Part shown: positions 24,154-30,458 of the stretch, piece after piece
Numbering within the stretch: the first letter of the stretch is position 1
How the letters are laid out: each line of letters opens with the position of its first letter
IMG/VR virus record: IMGVR_UViG_3300037041_000256
Span: 1 to 30,829 of that record
DNA: 30,829 bases
From: a virus
Direction: 5' to 3' (one strand)
The notes under the pieces: model-generated
Databases searched by the model: none
Seen by the model: only the letters and a program-made list of their open reading frames with translations
Told to the model about the DNA's origin: nothing
Position numbers and translations under genes: made by a program

Positions 24154-24182
24154 AAAAAAGCCGAGCAATGAGCTCAGCTTTT
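24154..24182 (-). terminator. Rho-independent terminator ending the early block
   Basis: On the coding strand AAGCTGAGC, loop TCATT, GCTCGGCTT forms a 9-bp stem (one T-G pair) followed directly by TTTTTT. It lies between genes ending at 24224 and starting at 24145. A second hairpin (ACTAACA/TGTTAGT, 24193-24212) is a few bases upstream. Confidence 0.85.
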
Positions 24183-24223
24183 CAAATTAGTTACTAACAT
24201 CTATTTGTTAGTGGAAGAAATGC

Positions 24224-24439
24224 TTAATCTGTTTCCCCTCCAAATGTTTCGTTGTAGTATTGCTCACCGCTATGACTAAATGAATAATAACCTTCGTGAT
24301 GAGATTCAACAATCTCCTCCTTGTGCATTGCTTTGGCTTCTAAATACGCTATTATGTATTCAGAATCTTCGGTAAGTAAAAGACCTTTTCTTTTTAATTG
24401 TTGAACAAATTTGTCTATACTACTTTGTTTCTTTTCCAT
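24224..24439 (-). CDS. Small conserved phage protein
   Basis: 71 residues. SSIDKFVQQLKRKG at the start, then AYLEAKAMHKEEIVESHHEG and a tail with GEQYYNETFG. I recall this three-part pattern (SSIDWLxxQL, AKxMxKEQI, EQYYNETF) from many small genes of Bacteroidota phages, without a known function. It is the last gene of the early block and is followed by the terminator. The leader repeats an AACTAAAAACTAAAAATT-type stretch also seen before the next gene upstream. Confidence 0.65.
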   Translation of the reverse strand: MEKKQSSIDKFVQQLKRKGLLLTEDSEYIIAYLEAKAMHKEEIVESHHEGYYSFSHSGEQYYNETFGGETD

Positions 24440-24455
24440 AATTTTTAGTTTTTAG

Positions 24456-24764
24456 TTATAACTCACGATATTTCTCAATCAATTCTTCTGTAATAAAAGA
24501 GGATGCTGGTTTACTTTGAGAGTAAGTATTACCTGCACGTTTAGGTCCTCCTCCATCATCACTTAACATTACTTCATTTGTTGAGAATTTTGTTCCTCTT
24601 TCATTGTACCATTCGAGAGCTTGATTATATGTCTTATAATGCTTACTGGTTCTTGGTCCATAACCATCCTCCCAATTGCCCCAAAATGTTTTAGTTTGAC
24701 CTACATAGTCTACTGAACCATCAAAATTGGTTCTCTTTACAATTCTCTTTTGTCTGCAAAACAT
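24456..24764 (-). CDS. Hypothetical protein
   Basis: 102 residues, basic. TNFDGSVDYVGQTKTFWGNWEDGYG suggests a beta hairpin with aromatic residues. The central HYKTYNQALEWYNERG is a short helix. The C-terminal part (EVMLSDDGGGPKRAGNTY) is polar and perhaps disordered. I do not recognise a family. It lies in the early block, with a short leader rich in A and T. Early phage proteins of this size often modify the host, but nothing here tells which target. Confidence 0.55.
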   Translation of the reverse strand: MFCRQKRIVKRTNFDGSVDYVGQTKTFWGNWEDGYGPRTSKHYKTYNQALEWYNERGTKFSTNEVMLSDDGGGPKRAGNTYSQSKPASSFITEELIEKYREL

Positions 24765-24782
24765 AATTATTTAGTTTTTAGT

Positions 24783-24977
24783 TTATAATTTTTCCTCCCG
24801 AATCTCTATCTTAAATAGCTCTTTGAGTATCTCAATCTCATGGTCTTTCCAGTTGCTAATTCCATTTTCTCTGAGGCAGTAATTACTTTGCTCAATGCCT
24901 AATTTAAAGGCTATGTATTCCTGCTTATATCCATAAAATAAACGGTAGCATTTAATTGATTTGTGAAATGGTATCAT
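24783..24977 (-). CDS. XRE-type helix-turn-helix protein
   Basis: 64 residues. YKQEYIAFKLGIEQSNYCLRE has the helix-turn-helix spacing of Cro/CI-like regulators (about 17-37), with a short C-terminal helix ending KELFKIEIREEKL. It is small, like Cro, with no dimerisation domain. It could regulate the early promoter. Start overlaps the upstream stop (ATGA). Without an integrase a lysogenic repressor role is unlikely. The HTH call is from pattern only. Confidence 0.6.
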   Translation of the reverse strand: MIPFHKSIKCYRLFYGYKQEYIAFKLGIEQSNYCLRENGISNWKDHEIEILKELFKIEIREEKL

Positions 24978-25717
24978 GATTCCTTAATTATTTTTTTAAT
25001 GATGTCTATGTAAATAAGTCTGCTCAGCTCTATCTTTTGCAAGCTATCAAATTCTTCTTGGGCAGATGAACCTAAAACTACTCGGTTAGATGCTTTGAAT
25101 TTAGCCTCTGTTTTCTGCTTAGCAATATCTTCAAATCGTGCCCATACTTCTGCATCCCATTCCGATTTCTTATAGATGCCCTGCCTGAATAATCTTTGGC
25201 AGTTGTAAGGTGCAGAGATTTCTACCCAGGTATCCTTACCATCTTGCCATCTTTGAACGTCAGTGTGCAGTGCAGTTAGTGGATCAGTAGGCTCAGCTCT
25301 TATAATCTCAGGCTCCGGTAATATAAGCGCCTTGTTTAGCTCTCGCCATACTTTGCTCTTATATTCTTCATAGCGCTTAAACACATCACTCATAAAAGCT
25401 ACGCTAAATAGATTAAATGCATCTATTCTGTCAAAGTCTTTACCTATTGCATTGTATAAGAAAGCATTTTGCCAATCTTTAACTGATGCCCATCGGTGAG
25501 CTGTATCTACTACTTGCTTAAGTAGCATAACTTCTATATCCGAAGGTAGAGATTTAATGCCGTTAACTACAGCAGCTTGGGCTATGAGCTCTCTGAATTC
25601 TTGTTCAGATAGTGAGCGTATCTTAGGTGAGCTCAGGCAGTCTACTAAGTTCATTTCTTCAGCGCTTAGTGAACGATTGAAGCTCTGAGGTACTGATGCG
25701 GCCAATTCTTTGCTCAT
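24974..25717 (-). CDS. Conserved phage protein, probable replication module
   Basis: 247 residues, helical. LVDCLSSPKIRSLSEQEFRE leads into a region with GIKSLPSDIEVMLLKQVVDT, followed by AFNLFSVAFMSDVFKRYEEY. I associate this layout (PKIRxL at the start, a GIxxLP motif, an L-x-x-Y end) with genes beside replication factors in Bacteroidota phages. The function has not been assigned to my knowledge. There is no ATPase or nuclease motif. The N-terminal overlap with the previous frame (59 bases) is large but the frame is intact. Confidence 0.55.
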   Translation of the reverse strand: MSKELAASVPQSFNRSLSAEEMNLVDCLSSPKIRSLSEQEFRELIAQAAVVNGIKSLPSDIEVMLLKQVVDTAHRWASVKDWQNAFLYNAIGKDFDRIDAFNLFSVAFMSDVFKRYEEYKSKVWRELNKALILPEPEIIRAEPTDPLTALHTDVQRWQDGKDTWVEISAPYNCQRLFRQGIYKKSEWDAEVWARFEDIAKQKTEAKFKASNRVVLGSSAQEEFDSLQKIELSRLIYIDIIKKIIKES

Positions 25718-25982
25718 CTTGTTCTGTTTTATTTTGGTTTATATCTCTTGCTTTCCACTGATCAGCAGCAGCTCTCCAGCTCTTCATACTGTTCTTACCT
25801 ACCTTCCATCCATTGCTCTCATAAAAGCAGTAGAATCGTTTAGATAAATCTACATCATCTGTGTAGGCTATGATGTCGGATAGTGATGGAGGTGTAAATT
25901 TGGTAGAAGGTGAGCGCTTTGTTTCAAGCGCTTTAACCCTCTCCTCTAGCGCTTCTATGCGCTTTAATAAGATAGTCATCAT
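25659..25982 (-). CDS. Conserved small phage protein, replication-associated pattern
   Basis: 107 residues. A short coiled coil at the start (ALEERVKALETKR) is followed by FTPPSLSDIIAYTDDVD, a RFYCFYESNGWKVGKNSMKSW block and AAADQWKARD. The FTPPxLxDVxxY and FYESxGWxVGKxxMKxW pattern is familiar from C-terminal parts of replication-related proteins in phages, including those of Bacteroidota. It probably contacts a replication partner. It overlaps the following gene by 59 bases in another frame. Confidence 0.6.
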   Translation of the reverse strand: MMTILLKRIEALEERVKALETKRSPSTKFTPPSLSDIIAYTDDVDLSKRFYCFYESNGWKVGKNSMKSWRAAADQWKARDINQNKTEQDEQRIGRISTSELQSFTKR

Positions 25983-25994
25983 TTGGTTTATTGA

Positions 25995-26444
25995 TTAGTG
26001 ATTCGCCAAATATAACAGAAATCTCTTCCACCAAGGCAATGCTACTGCTTTTTTTGCTCTTGGTTTAGAAATTCTTTTAACTTCTACCTTAGGCAAATTC
26101 ACTAATCCAAGCATATCGGTATTAGCTTTAGGTAACTGGTTGTAACCGGTTACTGATTTATACTGTAAGTTTTGCTTGTTATGATATTTAGTCTGCAAAT
26201 TCATCACTCTATTGTAAGATTTTCTTGATAAAATAGGCTCAGTTACGATATACTCATTCCAAGCAATTTTTTGTATTACGTTAGTCATCCTAAAGTAACC
26301 TACAAAATTTGTAGATAAACCTAAATGCAATAATGAATCAGTAGCTTTTTTAGTTTTAGCTATTAAATCTATAGCCTCTTGTAACCTTTTAATTGTTACA
26401 GGCTCAGGATTTTTACTTGAAAATTTAATTGTGGTTTGTTTCAT
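25995..26444 (-). CDS. Hypothetical basic protein
   Basis: 149 residues, strongly basic. The N-terminal half is helical (EAIDLIAKTKKATDSLLHLG). The middle YFRMTNVIQKIAWNEYIV resembles a DNA-binding helix but does not match a family I know. The C-terminus is rich in Lys and Arg (VEVKRISKPRAKKAVALPWW) and ends in a short hydrophobic piece. DNA binding is a plausible reading from charge and location between the DnaA-like gene and replication genes. Its start context AATAATCATG recurs at other early genes. Confidence 0.5.
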   Translation of the reverse strand: MKQTTIKFSSKNPEPVTIKRLQEAIDLIAKTKKATDSLLHLGLSTNFVGYFRMTNVIQKIAWNEYIVTEPILSRKSYNRVMNLQTKYHNKQNLQYKSVTGYNQLPKANTDMLGLVNLPKVEVKRISKPRAKKAVALPWWKRFLLYLANH

Positions 26445-26460
26445 GATTATTGATTATTAA

Positions 26461-26949
26461 TTATTTACTTAATCTGTTAAATGCTCGGTTTAAATCTTGG
26501 CTATCAATGTGATTTAGAATTTGCTCTACTCCAGCTCTATACATGTTATCAGTTTCAATCAATCCCTCAACATGCTTAACAGCGTGCAGCACTGTTGCAT
26601 GATGCCGATTAAATACTTTACCTACATCATAGAAGCTCATGCTGGTACCTTTGCGAATAATCCACATGGCTATTTGCCTAACATCATTTAGCTCACGCTT
26701 TCTACATTTGCCTTTCATCTGATTCCAATCCACCTGAGTGAGCGTGCAGATAATCTTCATCATGTCATTAGTGAGCTTCTCGTTAATTGATTCCACCTCT
26801 CCGTTTATTGATTTCCAATTAAGCTCAGAGATTTGGCTATCACTAACTACTCTGATTAAGTTATCTATGCGCTTGCGTGCAAAGTGTTGCTGATCTGATG
26901 GTATAAGCAGAATTAAATCTGCTATCTTTCTTTCTAGTACGTGACTCAT
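26461..26949 (-). CDS. DnaA domain IV DNA-binding protein
   Basis: 162 residues. The C-terminal part carries the DnaA signature, FNRHHATVLHAVKHVE (113-128), preceded by the helix that reads DVRQIAMWIIRKGT (89-102). The N-terminal half (1-75) is helical. The AAA+ ATPase domain of bacterial DnaA is missing. Such a protein could bind DnaA boxes and recruit or block host initiation. The CTATCCACA and TTATTCACA sites at 21494-21525 are candidate targets. Its start overlaps the HTH gene stop (ATGA). Confidence 0.85.
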   Translation of the reverse strand: MSHVLERKIADLILLIPSDQQHFARKRIDNLIRVVSDSQISELNWKSINGEVESINEKLTNDMMKIICTLTQVDWNQMKGKCRKRELNDVRQIAMWIIRKGTSMSFYDVGKVFNRHHATVLHAVKHVEGLIETDNMYRAGVEQILNHIDSQDLNRAFNRLSK

Positions 26950-27179
26950 TTGCTATCCTTCATTAATTCGATTATGTATGGTATCTCTTCCTCAGTTATT
27001 GTAGCGAGCTTTCCTATGTGCGTTACCTTCATAGTGAATGGCTGCTTAATAAATTTTTGGGCTGTTGGGTAACTTACCTCCAGCACCTCCGCAAAGTGGG
27101 CCACAGTCAAAAAATGACTGCGTACCCAGCTGTGGAACGGTGTTAATTTAGAATGGCATTTCATCGTCTGAACTTTCAT
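26946..27179 (-). CDS. Small helix-turn-helix DNA-binding protein
   Basis: 77 residues. FHSWVRSHFLTVAHFAEVLEVSYPTAQKFIK has a clean helix-turn-helix (about 15-46) with a Phe-Ala-Glu-Val-Leu turn. It is followed by a short beta/helix end (HIGKLATITEEEIPYIIELM). It is a likely regulator of the early block or a replication factor. It is linked to the DnaA-like gene by an ATGA overlap and overlapped by the upstream gene by 32 bases, so the three form one translational unit. Confidence 0.65.
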   Translation of the reverse strand: MKVQTMKCHSKLTPFHSWVRSHFLTVAHFAEVLEVSYPTAQKFIKQPFTMKVTHIGKLATITEEEIPYIIELMKDSK

Positions 27180-27822
27180 TTGTTACTGCTTTAATTTGTA
27201 CTGCTTCTACTGCTTCGCCCTTAAGCCATGCTAAGAAAATCTCAGCGGTATCTAACACATCACCTGGCTTGCTGCCTTTCTGCTCTTTGCAGAATAGCAC
27301 AGCGTTATTAAGTGCTACTGATTTAGAAATAGAGTTCTGAACATCAGGGCTTTCTTTGCGGTAATTAACTGCGCTATTCACCGCACCATTTGGAACAGAA
27401 GATGGGCCACTATACTGCATTGGATTCTGAAGCTTAAAGTTAGTAGTCTTTCTACCTGTTGGCCCTGTGCGCTCTTCAGATGTGTAGTGAATAGTAGCGC
27501 CTACTGCAATCTTCGGGCTGTTCATATCCTTTACTCCTACTTGACCTACTTCATTTAAACCATTATTTGACTCTACTACTAAATCAAAATAATGAATAGC
27601 TCCTGATGGGCCATCCCATGTTCTTACAAATTTCTGACTTTTTACAATTCCTTGATTCATAACTGTTTGTTTTATTTTGTTTTGATTAATATATCCTTCT
27701 AACTTGTCTGCTAACTTTTCTTCCATCTCATCCCAATCTATCTCAGGCTTGAGCTTTTGCCAATTAGGCTCTCTTGTGTAACTCATCGGGGTTATTTTGA
27801 AAGTATGAGCGCCATGATTCAT
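27148..27822 (-). CDS. Single-stranded DNA-binding-like protein
   Basis: 224 residues from ATG 27822, or 212 from ATG 27786. The second choice overlaps the upstream small gene less and looks better. It ends in an acidic tail with SSDDEMPF, which matches the DDDIPF-type tail of SSB proteins that recruits host replication partners. Residues about 55-130 (GIVKSQKFVRTWDGPSG to KTTNFKLQNPM) could be an OB-type barrel. A C-terminal helix (ISKSVALNNAVLFCKEQKG) follows. It would protect ssDNA in replication. The OB part is weakly supported; the C-terminal tail is the main evidence. Confidence 0.65.
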   Translation of the reverse strand: MNHGAHTFKITPMSYTREPNWQKLKPEIDWDEMEEKLADKLEGYINQNKIKQTVMNQGIVKSQKFVRTWDGPSGAIHYFDLVVESNNGLNEVGQVGVKDMNSPKIAVGATIHYTSEERTGPTGRKTTNFKLQNPMQYSGPSSVPNGAVNSAVNYRKESPDVQNSISKSVALNNAVLFCKEQKGSKPGDVLDTAEIFLAWLKGEAVEAVQIKAVTNESSDDEMPF

Positions 27823-27919
27823 AGACTACTTTATTTACCATTTCATTGAACTCTAACTCCTCTCCCGGTAGTGAGCTCTGCACGCAGATGAATCTGCTTT
27901 GGTAGCGATCAGATAACAT
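27764..27919 (-). CDS. Small hypothetical protein
   Basis: 51 residues: MLSDRYQSRFICVQSSLPGE, then EFNEMVNKVVYESWRSYF and a polar end. The start overlaps the upstream gene stop by eleven bases and the frame is intact to TAA at 27764-27766. It fills the gap between the neighbouring genes. It overlaps the SSB-like start region. The compact overlap pattern is like the other early genes, hence I accept it. Confidence 0.55.
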   Translation of the reverse strand: MLSDRYQSRFICVQSSLPGEELEFNEMVNKVVYESWRSYFQNNPDELHKRA

Positions 27920-28139
27920 AGCGGTCGCTCATAAAGTAATCGTGTATATTGCTTTCTCCTTCGCTCTCAAATTGGTAGAGAAAAGTGCCATCATCAGGGA
28001 ATACCTCCCCATGTTTTTTAGCAGTTGAGAAATCAGTTAGTGAGTAACTGTGAGCTGATGTGTACAGCTTCCATCCGCATCCTTCGGCATCCCACCGAGA
28101 TACGATAACCTTACCGGTTATGTTGTTTGGTTTATTCAT
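27909..28139 (-). CDS. Small hypothetical protein
   Basis: 76 residues. It has mixed composition with beta-type segments (GKVIVSRWDAEGCGWKLYTS) and an acidic end (ESEGESNIHDYFMSDRYVI). It uses an AATAATCATGA start context shared with three other early genes, which supports the start. Its stop overlaps the small gene downstream by eleven bases. I do not recognise a family and see no catalytic motif. Confidence 0.5.
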   Translation of the reverse strand: MNKPNNITGKVIVSRWDAEGCGWKLYTSAHSYSLTDFSTAKKHGEVFPDDGTFLYQFESEGESNIHDYFMSDRYVI

Positions 28140-28164
28140 GATTATTAATTAAGTTGCTAATATA

Positions 28165-28401
28165 CTAAATTCTTTTAATACTAATTACCACCTCATCATT
28201 TTCCCACTCATACAATGCGCCTTCGTTATACTCTTCTATCCATACTGGAGTATAATCAAATTTGTAAATCTTCATGAGTAGTGGTAGCATCTGCTGCGCT
28301 ACTTCCCATGTATCTGCTATGAATAGGTTAGCTGTGCCTAAACGCTCAGCTATTGAGATTGCTACCTCGTCTAATGGTGTAACTACTACATGGTACTTCA
28401 T
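28165..28401 (-). CDS. Small hypothetical protein
   Basis: 78 residues. MKYHVVVTPLDEVAISIAER and LFIADTWEVAQQMLPLLMKI look like alternating strands and helices. The end VWIEEYNEGALYEWENDEVV is acidic. An ATGA overlap joins it to the gene upstream. No function recognised. Its size and acidity are like anti-host proteins of early phage blocks, but this is only a class resemblance. Confidence 0.5.
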   Translation of the reverse strand: MKYHVVVTPLDEVAISIAERLGTANLFIADTWEVAQQMLPLLMKIYKFDYTPVWIEEYNEGALYEWENDEVVISIKRI

Positions 28402-28580
28402 AGTTCTACCTCCTTAGATAATAAGATAGTCTTTGTAGGTATCCAGGTAATAGCTTCCTCATACTCGGCTTTAGCCTCTTCAAAGGTTGCAAATGATTTC
28501 TGATAGCTGCCATCAATTTTAAGATAGTAGCGAGTGCCATCATACTTGGCTTGTTCTTCAATTTCAAATAGTTTAGTCAT
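28398..28580 (-). CDS. Small hypothetical protein
   Basis: 60 residues: MTKLFEIEEQAKYDGTRYYL, then KIDGSYQKSFATFEEAKAEY, then a strand-like end (TKTILLSKEVEL). The pattern of a short beta pair and a helix with SFATFEEAKAEYEEA is a common small-protein shape in phages (a DGxxQKxF strand then an F-x-x-A-x-x-E helix). The start has the AATAATCATGA context. Coupled to the next gene by ATGA. Confidence 0.55.
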   Translation of the reverse strand: MTKLFEIEEQAKYDGTRYYLKIDGSYQKSFATFEEAKAEYEEAITWIPTKTILLSKEVEL

Positions 28581-28582
28581 GA

Positions 28583-28699
28583 TTATTTAGTTGTTAAATT
28601 GGTTTCTATTTTTTCTAACTGTTGAGTGTCTGCATCGAATGATCCTCCGATGAGTAAGCCTGCTATCAGCATGGCGAGAAAGAGTAGTGCTTTTTTCAT
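28583..28699 (-). CDS. Short secreted or membrane-anchored peptide
   Basis: 38 residues: MKKALLFLAMLIAGLLIGGS followed by a polar end. Residues 3-20 form one hydrophobic segment, as in a signal or anchor. It is the first gene after the strong promoter (28722-28752), so it should be highly expressed early. It starts 20-30 bases below the predicted start site. Short phage membrane peptides can act in exclusion or lysis timing, but nothing specific is visible. It also ends directly before the next start. Confidence 0.6.
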   Translation of the reverse strand: MKKALLFLAMLIAGLLIGGSFDADTQQLEKIETNLTTK

Positions 28700-28721
28700 T
28701 TGCTTATTGATTTAATTTTAG

Positions 28722-28752
28722 CAAATGTACTACAATATTTTAGATATGCAAA
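28722..28752 (-). promoter_or_regulatory. Bacteroidota-type promoter for the early block
   Basis: On the minus strand TTTG (28749-28752) is followed by 19 bases and TACATTTG (28722-28729). This matches the Bacteroidota consensus TTTG, 19-21 bases, TAnnTTTG in every fixed position. The first gene starts at 28699. A second -7-like element TAACTTTG lies at 28773-28780 but lacks a good -33 partner. Confidence 0.85.
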
Positions 28753-28799
28753 AAAAACCTTACTAATATTAGCAAAGTTATAAACAAAGATTTGTTAAT

Positions 28800-29198
28800 T
28801 TAGAAAAGTATAGTGAAGATAATACCCCCTACAAATGAAATAGGGATACCTATTAGCGCTGCGCTGCGCCAAGATTGTTTACGTGCAGCTTCTTTATTCA
28901 GCTCTTGCTGTGCTGCGCTTAGATTAATTGCCATGCGCTCGTTTAGTAGAGTATATTCATCTATAGATTTCTGCTGATCCTTAATGACAAAATTTTGTAA
29001 ACTATCACTTTTTGTCAATAAGACTACCTGAGTTTTAAGATAATCACGCTCAGCTTTTAACTTAAGTAGCGCTCTTACTTCACTACTCGTTAGACTGACC
29101 AGGGTATCTCTCTGAGGCAAGGCTTGAGAGTAGATTGTGCATGGCACGCTTGAGCCCATTACGGTCAAGAGAATCAATAGCGCTAATGTTTGCTTCAT
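28800..29198 (-). CDS. Spanin-like protein with C-terminal membrane segment
   Basis: 132 residues. It has a signal-type start (MKQTLALLILLTVMGSSVPC), then a coiled-coil region with LTSSEVRALLKLKAERDYLK and many Gln and Lys, and a C-terminal membrane segment (ALIGIPISFVGGIIFTILF). The Cys20 region is not a clear lipobox. The layout suits a spanin or other envelope-disrupting protein that acts after the lysis enzyme. It overlaps the previous gene by 116 bases in another frame, as Rz1 does with Rz. I recall an LVSLxxxEVRxLLxLKAERDY pattern from lysis-region proteins in Bacteroidota phages. Confidence 0.6.
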   Translation of the reverse strand: MKQTLALLILLTVMGSSVPCTIYSQALPQRDTLVSLTSSEVRALLKLKAERDYLKTQVVLLTKSDSLQNFVIKDQQKSIDEYTLLNERMAINLSAAQQELNKEAARKQSWRSAALIGIPISFVGGIIFTILF

Positions 29199-29439
29199 AT
29201 CTTTCTTTGTTACGTTCTAATTGCACATTCAGTTGTTCAATTTCTAACATGCGCTGCACGTTAGTAGCTTCTAATGAATCAATAACATGCGTAGCTCTGT
29301 CTGCTCTGCGCTCATAACCTTCAATAGCTTTCTTGCTATCCTTTAAAGCTATGTATAATAGCTGAATAATAATGCAGATGGTGAGCGCTACTACTATAAC
29401 TGCAGCTGCTTTAATTTGATCCTTCGTTTGTTGAGTCAT
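29083..29439 (-). CDS. Putative i-spanin-like membrane coiled-coil protein
   Basis: 118 residues. An N-terminal membrane anchor (about 11-32, AAAVIVVALTICIIIQLLYI) is followed by a periplasmic-type coiled coil (KDSKKAIEGYERRADRATHV, then QLNVQLERNKERYEANISAI). The C-terminus is short and polar. This is the plan of Rz-type inner-membrane spanins. The next gene begins inside it in another frame. The role is inferred from topology and place. Confidence 0.65.
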   Translation of the reverse strand: MTQQTKDQIKAAAVIVVALTICIIIQLLYIALKDSKKAIEGYERRADRATHVIDSLEATNVQRMLEIEQLNVQLERNKERYEANISAIDSLDRNGLKRAMHNLLSSLASERYPGQSNE

Positions 29440-29656
29440 TTGATTTCTTTTTAGTAAAGATAGATTCTATAACGGTTAATCCCAAGCCTCCACCGGCTAA
29501 AATTAATAAGCCATCAAACATGTATTCAGGAGTTTTATACTCTGTGAATGTACCAATATAAGATAAGTTGATGCATACAAGTAATGCTATTATAGACGCT
29601 ACTCTTTTAGAGCTTGCATCTCCCTCGTTACTGAATATGCTTTTAAGCCATTTCAT
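29411..29656 (-). CDS. Holin-like membrane protein, two segments
   Basis: 81 residues. MKWLKSIFSNEGDASSKRVAS is followed by a first hydrophobic stretch (about 20-37) and a second (about 49-67, GLLILAGGGLGLTVIESIF), with a short basic end. The SKRVxSxIALLVxINL and FDGLLILAGGGLG pattern recalls small holin-like proteins next to lysis genes in Bacteroidota phages. It would form pores to release the lysis enzyme or dissipate the membrane potential. Overlap with the spanin gene is 29 bases. Confidence 0.65.
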   Translation of the reverse strand: MKWLKSIFSNEGDASSKRVASIIALLVCINLSYIGTFTEYKTPEYMFDGLLILAGGGLGLTVIESIFTKKKSNDSTNEGSN

Positions 29657-29826
29657 TTCTTTTTACGCATCTTATAGATGGTGTAAATAGATGCAGCTGC
29701 AGATAAGATTAAACAAAATATCTTTAATGCAAATTCAACATCTAACATCCATGCTGGCACTGATAACAAAATGCTGCTCACTGTACCGGTTACTCCCTCG
29801 GCTACTTGCTGTTGATGGTTGCTCAT
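29653..29826 (-). CDS. Small holin-like protein, one segment
   Basis: 57 residues: MSNHQQQVAEGVTGTVSSIL, a hydrophobic stretch (about 33-52, FALKIFCLILSAAASIYTIY) and a basic tail (KMRKKK). A charged tail next to one hydrophobic segment fits a class III-type holin or antiholin. It is linked by ATGA to the lysis enzyme upstream and by ATGA to the 81-residue holin-like gene downstream. Function inferred from topology and position. Confidence 0.6.
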   Translation of the reverse strand: MSNHQQQVAEGVTGTVSSILLSVPAWMLDVEFALKIFCLILSAAASIYTIYKMRKKK

Positions 29827-30368
29827 AATTCGTGCAGTAGTGTGTAGGTAAATGACTTCTTACCACTCTTAATACAGGCCTGAATAAGCTCTTTAAATTG
29901 CTTAGGATTGTTTAGTACCTGGCATCCAGCACTCCACTTATCTACGTTCTTTGATTCAGCAGATTCATTTGCACGATGGATGTTAATTCCAAATAGGCCT
30001 GTATCTTCTTTACCTTGCTCCTCAGCTACGCTATCTTTATCAGAATCTCTAAACACTGTTACCTTTTTAGACTGCTTTAATGCGGTGTATTTGCCCTGAT
30101 GCAAGCCAATAACATAACTGTCTACATATTGTCCTACCTTCAAAACTGCTGTGCCTAAGTTATTTATAGGATTGTTCAGCCAAAAAGTACCTGGATTAGT
30201 AGTACCGGTATACCAATTCACCTGATCACCTTGCACCAATCCTATTAAATCATCAAATTTGTTAGGCTCGTTAGCTTTACTTCTGATTCCTACCACGTGA
30301 ATAGTAGGCCACTTATAGCCAAGCTCTGTGAATTGAGCTTTAAGCTCTTCGATTATTGGTGCTTTCAT
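29823..30368 (-). CDS. Putative lysis enzyme with L,D-transpeptidase-like motif
   Basis: 181 residues. The region GLFGINIHRAN to VDKWSAGCQVL has His131, Ser146, Gly148 and Cys149. This matches the His-(n)-Ser-x-Gly-Cys motif of YkuD-type L,D-transpeptidases and phage peptidoglycan-cutting relatives, though the spacing and context differ from standard members. A YTGTTNPGTFWL segment (about 53-64) resembles the substrate groove entry. It is upstream of two holin-like genes, the usual lysis order. No signal peptide. Possible alternative: another Cys peptidase acting on the cell wall. Confidence 0.65.
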   Translation of the reverse strand: MKAPIIEELKAQFTELGYKWPTIHVVGIRSKANEPNKFDDLIGLVQGDQVNWYTGTTNPGTFWLNNPINNLGTAVLKVGQYVDSYVIGLHQGKYTALKQSKKVTVFRDSDKDSVAEEQGKEDTGLFGINIHRANESAESKNVDKWSAGCQVLNNPKQFKELIQACIKSGKKSFTYTLLHEL

Positions 30369-30456
30369 TGCGTAATTCTTTATCTCGTTTAGTTAAATAG
30401 ACCTTAAGCTTTCGCTCATAATCTTTCCTAGTTTGCTGCTCCTTTGTTAGTTTCAT
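30340..30456 (-). CDS. Small basic helical protein
   Basis: 38 residues: MKLTKEQQTRKDYERKLKVY, then LTKRDKELRNESTNNRRA. It is a highly charged single helix. The start follows two bases after the head-completion gene stop and the stop overlaps the lysis enzyme start region by 29 bases. I do not recognise it. Its compact fit supports expression, but its length makes the call uncertain. Confidence 0.4.
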   Translation of the reverse strand: MKLTKEQQTRKDYERKLKVYLTKRDKELRNESTNNRRA

Positions 30457-30458
30457 TC

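Noticed and set aside
24783-24977. Lysogeny repressor
   Set aside because: The HTH protein is tiny and there is no integrase, excisionase or attachment site visible, so temperate life is unsupported.
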